Below, one piece after another: positions 4,707 to 5,297 of a stretch of DNA of 5,297 nucleotides (its first letter is position 1; the number at the start of each line of letters is the position of its first letter). Made by a program: the position numbers and the translations under genes. Origin of the DNA: Microcoleaceae cyanobacterium UBA9251 (GTDB lineage: Bacteria; Cyanobacteriota; Cyanobacteriia; Cyanobacteriales; Microcoleaceae); NCBI GenBank assembly GCA_003542015.1, contig DPLL01000236.1, forward strand, positions 1-5,297. The letters are read 5' to 3'. A model generated the notes under the pieces. That model had not been told where the DNA came from and did no database searches. It worked only from the letters and a program-made list of their open reading frames with translations.

Positions 4707-5297
4707 TTACAAGAAAGAGCCACTATTAAGAGCAGTTTGATTCACATTATAAACCACTCCCAAGTAATCATTCCCAGACTTAATCGCCGTTGAGACTACA
4801 GCAGTTGCACCATCTAAGATGATATTAACCGACTCAAAAGTTAGTTGACTGAAATTGACACCAATCAACTTGATTTTATCATCGGAAGTGAAGTCAGTAA
4901 TCACATCAGATTGAGATGGGTTAGTAGCCGTATATTGTAATACAAAGGTATCCTTTCCTGCGCCACCTGTGAGTATATCGAAACCTCGATCGCCCCACAA
5001 TTCATCATCCCCATTTCCACCAATCAAAACATCATTTTCCTTACCCCCGCGTAAGATATCATTACCATCGCCACCAGTGACAGTATCATTGTCATTATTT
5101 GCACTCAAGAAGTCATTCCCATTACCACCTGACAATTGATCCGATTTTTTCCCCCCAAACAATTGATCGTTACCATCACCGCCATCAATGGTATCAGCAC
5201 CTTCGTTACCATAGATGGTGTCATTATCGGCACTTCCCGTCAATTTATCATTACCTGATAACCCGAATATAGGTTGACCAAAGGCTGATTGTGGGAT
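4707..5297 (-). CDS. RTX calcium-binding repeat protein, N-terminus outside the window
   Basis: The frame is open to the window edge, so only the last 196 residues are seen; a TTG at 5243 is internal and not a start. Residues 13-120 form twelve consecutive nonapeptides of the RTX type (G-G-x-G-x-D-x-L-x), for example GDGNDQLFG and GGNGDDELW, which fold into a calcium-filled beta-roll. After the repeats comes GKDTFVL (115-121) and then DVITDFTSDDKIKL (131-144), the C-terminal motif common to serralysin-like and cyanobacterial calcium-binding proteins. The end is rich in N, S, G and hydrophobics (to GSFL). Known: such proteins usually leave the cell by type I secretion using an uncleaved C-terminal signal, and calcium drives folding outside. 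Whether an enzyme domain lies upstream (protease, esterase, hemolysin-like) cannot be told. No exporter gene is nearby. A strong terminator follows the stop. Confidence 0.93.
   Translation of the reverse strand: MPQSAFGQPIFGLSGNDKLTGSADNDTIYGNEGADTIDGGDGNDQLFGGKKSDQLSGGNGNDFLSANNDNDTVTGGDGNDILRGGKENDVLIGGNGDDELWGDRGFDILTGGAGKDTFVLQYTATNPSQSDVITDFTSDDKIKLIGVNFSQLTFESVNIILDGATAVVSTAIKSGNDYLGVVYNVNQTALNSGSFL

Noticed and set aside
5241..5243. TTG as start codon of the RTX gene
   Set aside because: The frame continues upstream to the window edge with another RTX nonapeptide (LSGNDKLTG), so the TTG encodes an internal leucine.

Overview
The window looks like a piece of a filamentous cyanobacterial chromosome, most likely of the Oscillatoria/Microcoleus or Nostoc type. 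Three things point there. The octamer GCGATCGC (HIP1) occurs six times (99, 637, 1242, 1277, 1356, 3482). Short 7-bp tandem arrays of the STRR kind sit between genes. The proteins are of cyanobacterial type. No gene names a genus, so the assignment stops at that level.

Layout, left to right. Positions 1-75 hold a strong stem-loop that resembles the right end, and the 3' end of the guide-RNA scaffold, of an IS200/IS605-type (TnpB) element; the element itself would lie outside the window. A non-coding stretch follows, with one plausible promoter. A minus-strand gene (334-756) encodes a 140-residue cysteine-rich protein of unknown function. A gap of about 400 bp precedes cobU (1160-1708, minus), the bifunctional kinase/guanylyltransferase of adenosylcobalamin nucleotide-loop assembly. 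Between cobU and the next gene are two different heptamer arrays and a candidate promoter. A GT-A fold family 2 glycosyltransferase follows (2045-3013, plus). Next come a long imperfect hairpin and a roughly 140-bp G/C-tract element with terminal inverted repeats. A second, unrelated family 2 glycosyltransferase of the WaaE/KdtX-like type follows (3352-4308, plus). A third heptamer array and a strong bidirectional terminator (4648-4673) separate it from a minus-strand RTX calcium-binding protein (4707 to the window edge), which lacks its N-terminus here.

How the genes relate. The two glycosyltransferases share a strand and probably a broad theme (cell-surface polysaccharide or lipopolysaccharide). 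They are 338 bp apart with a hairpin and a repeat element between them, so a tight operon is not supported. The RTX protein is likely exported and is also surface-related. cobU and the 140-residue protein look like unrelated housekeeping or orphan genes.

I see no convincing new multi-gene system. The non-coding DNA is the unusual part: three sequence-unrelated repeat arrays that all have a 7-bp period, a MITE-like element, and a possible TnpB guide-RNA end at the left edge.
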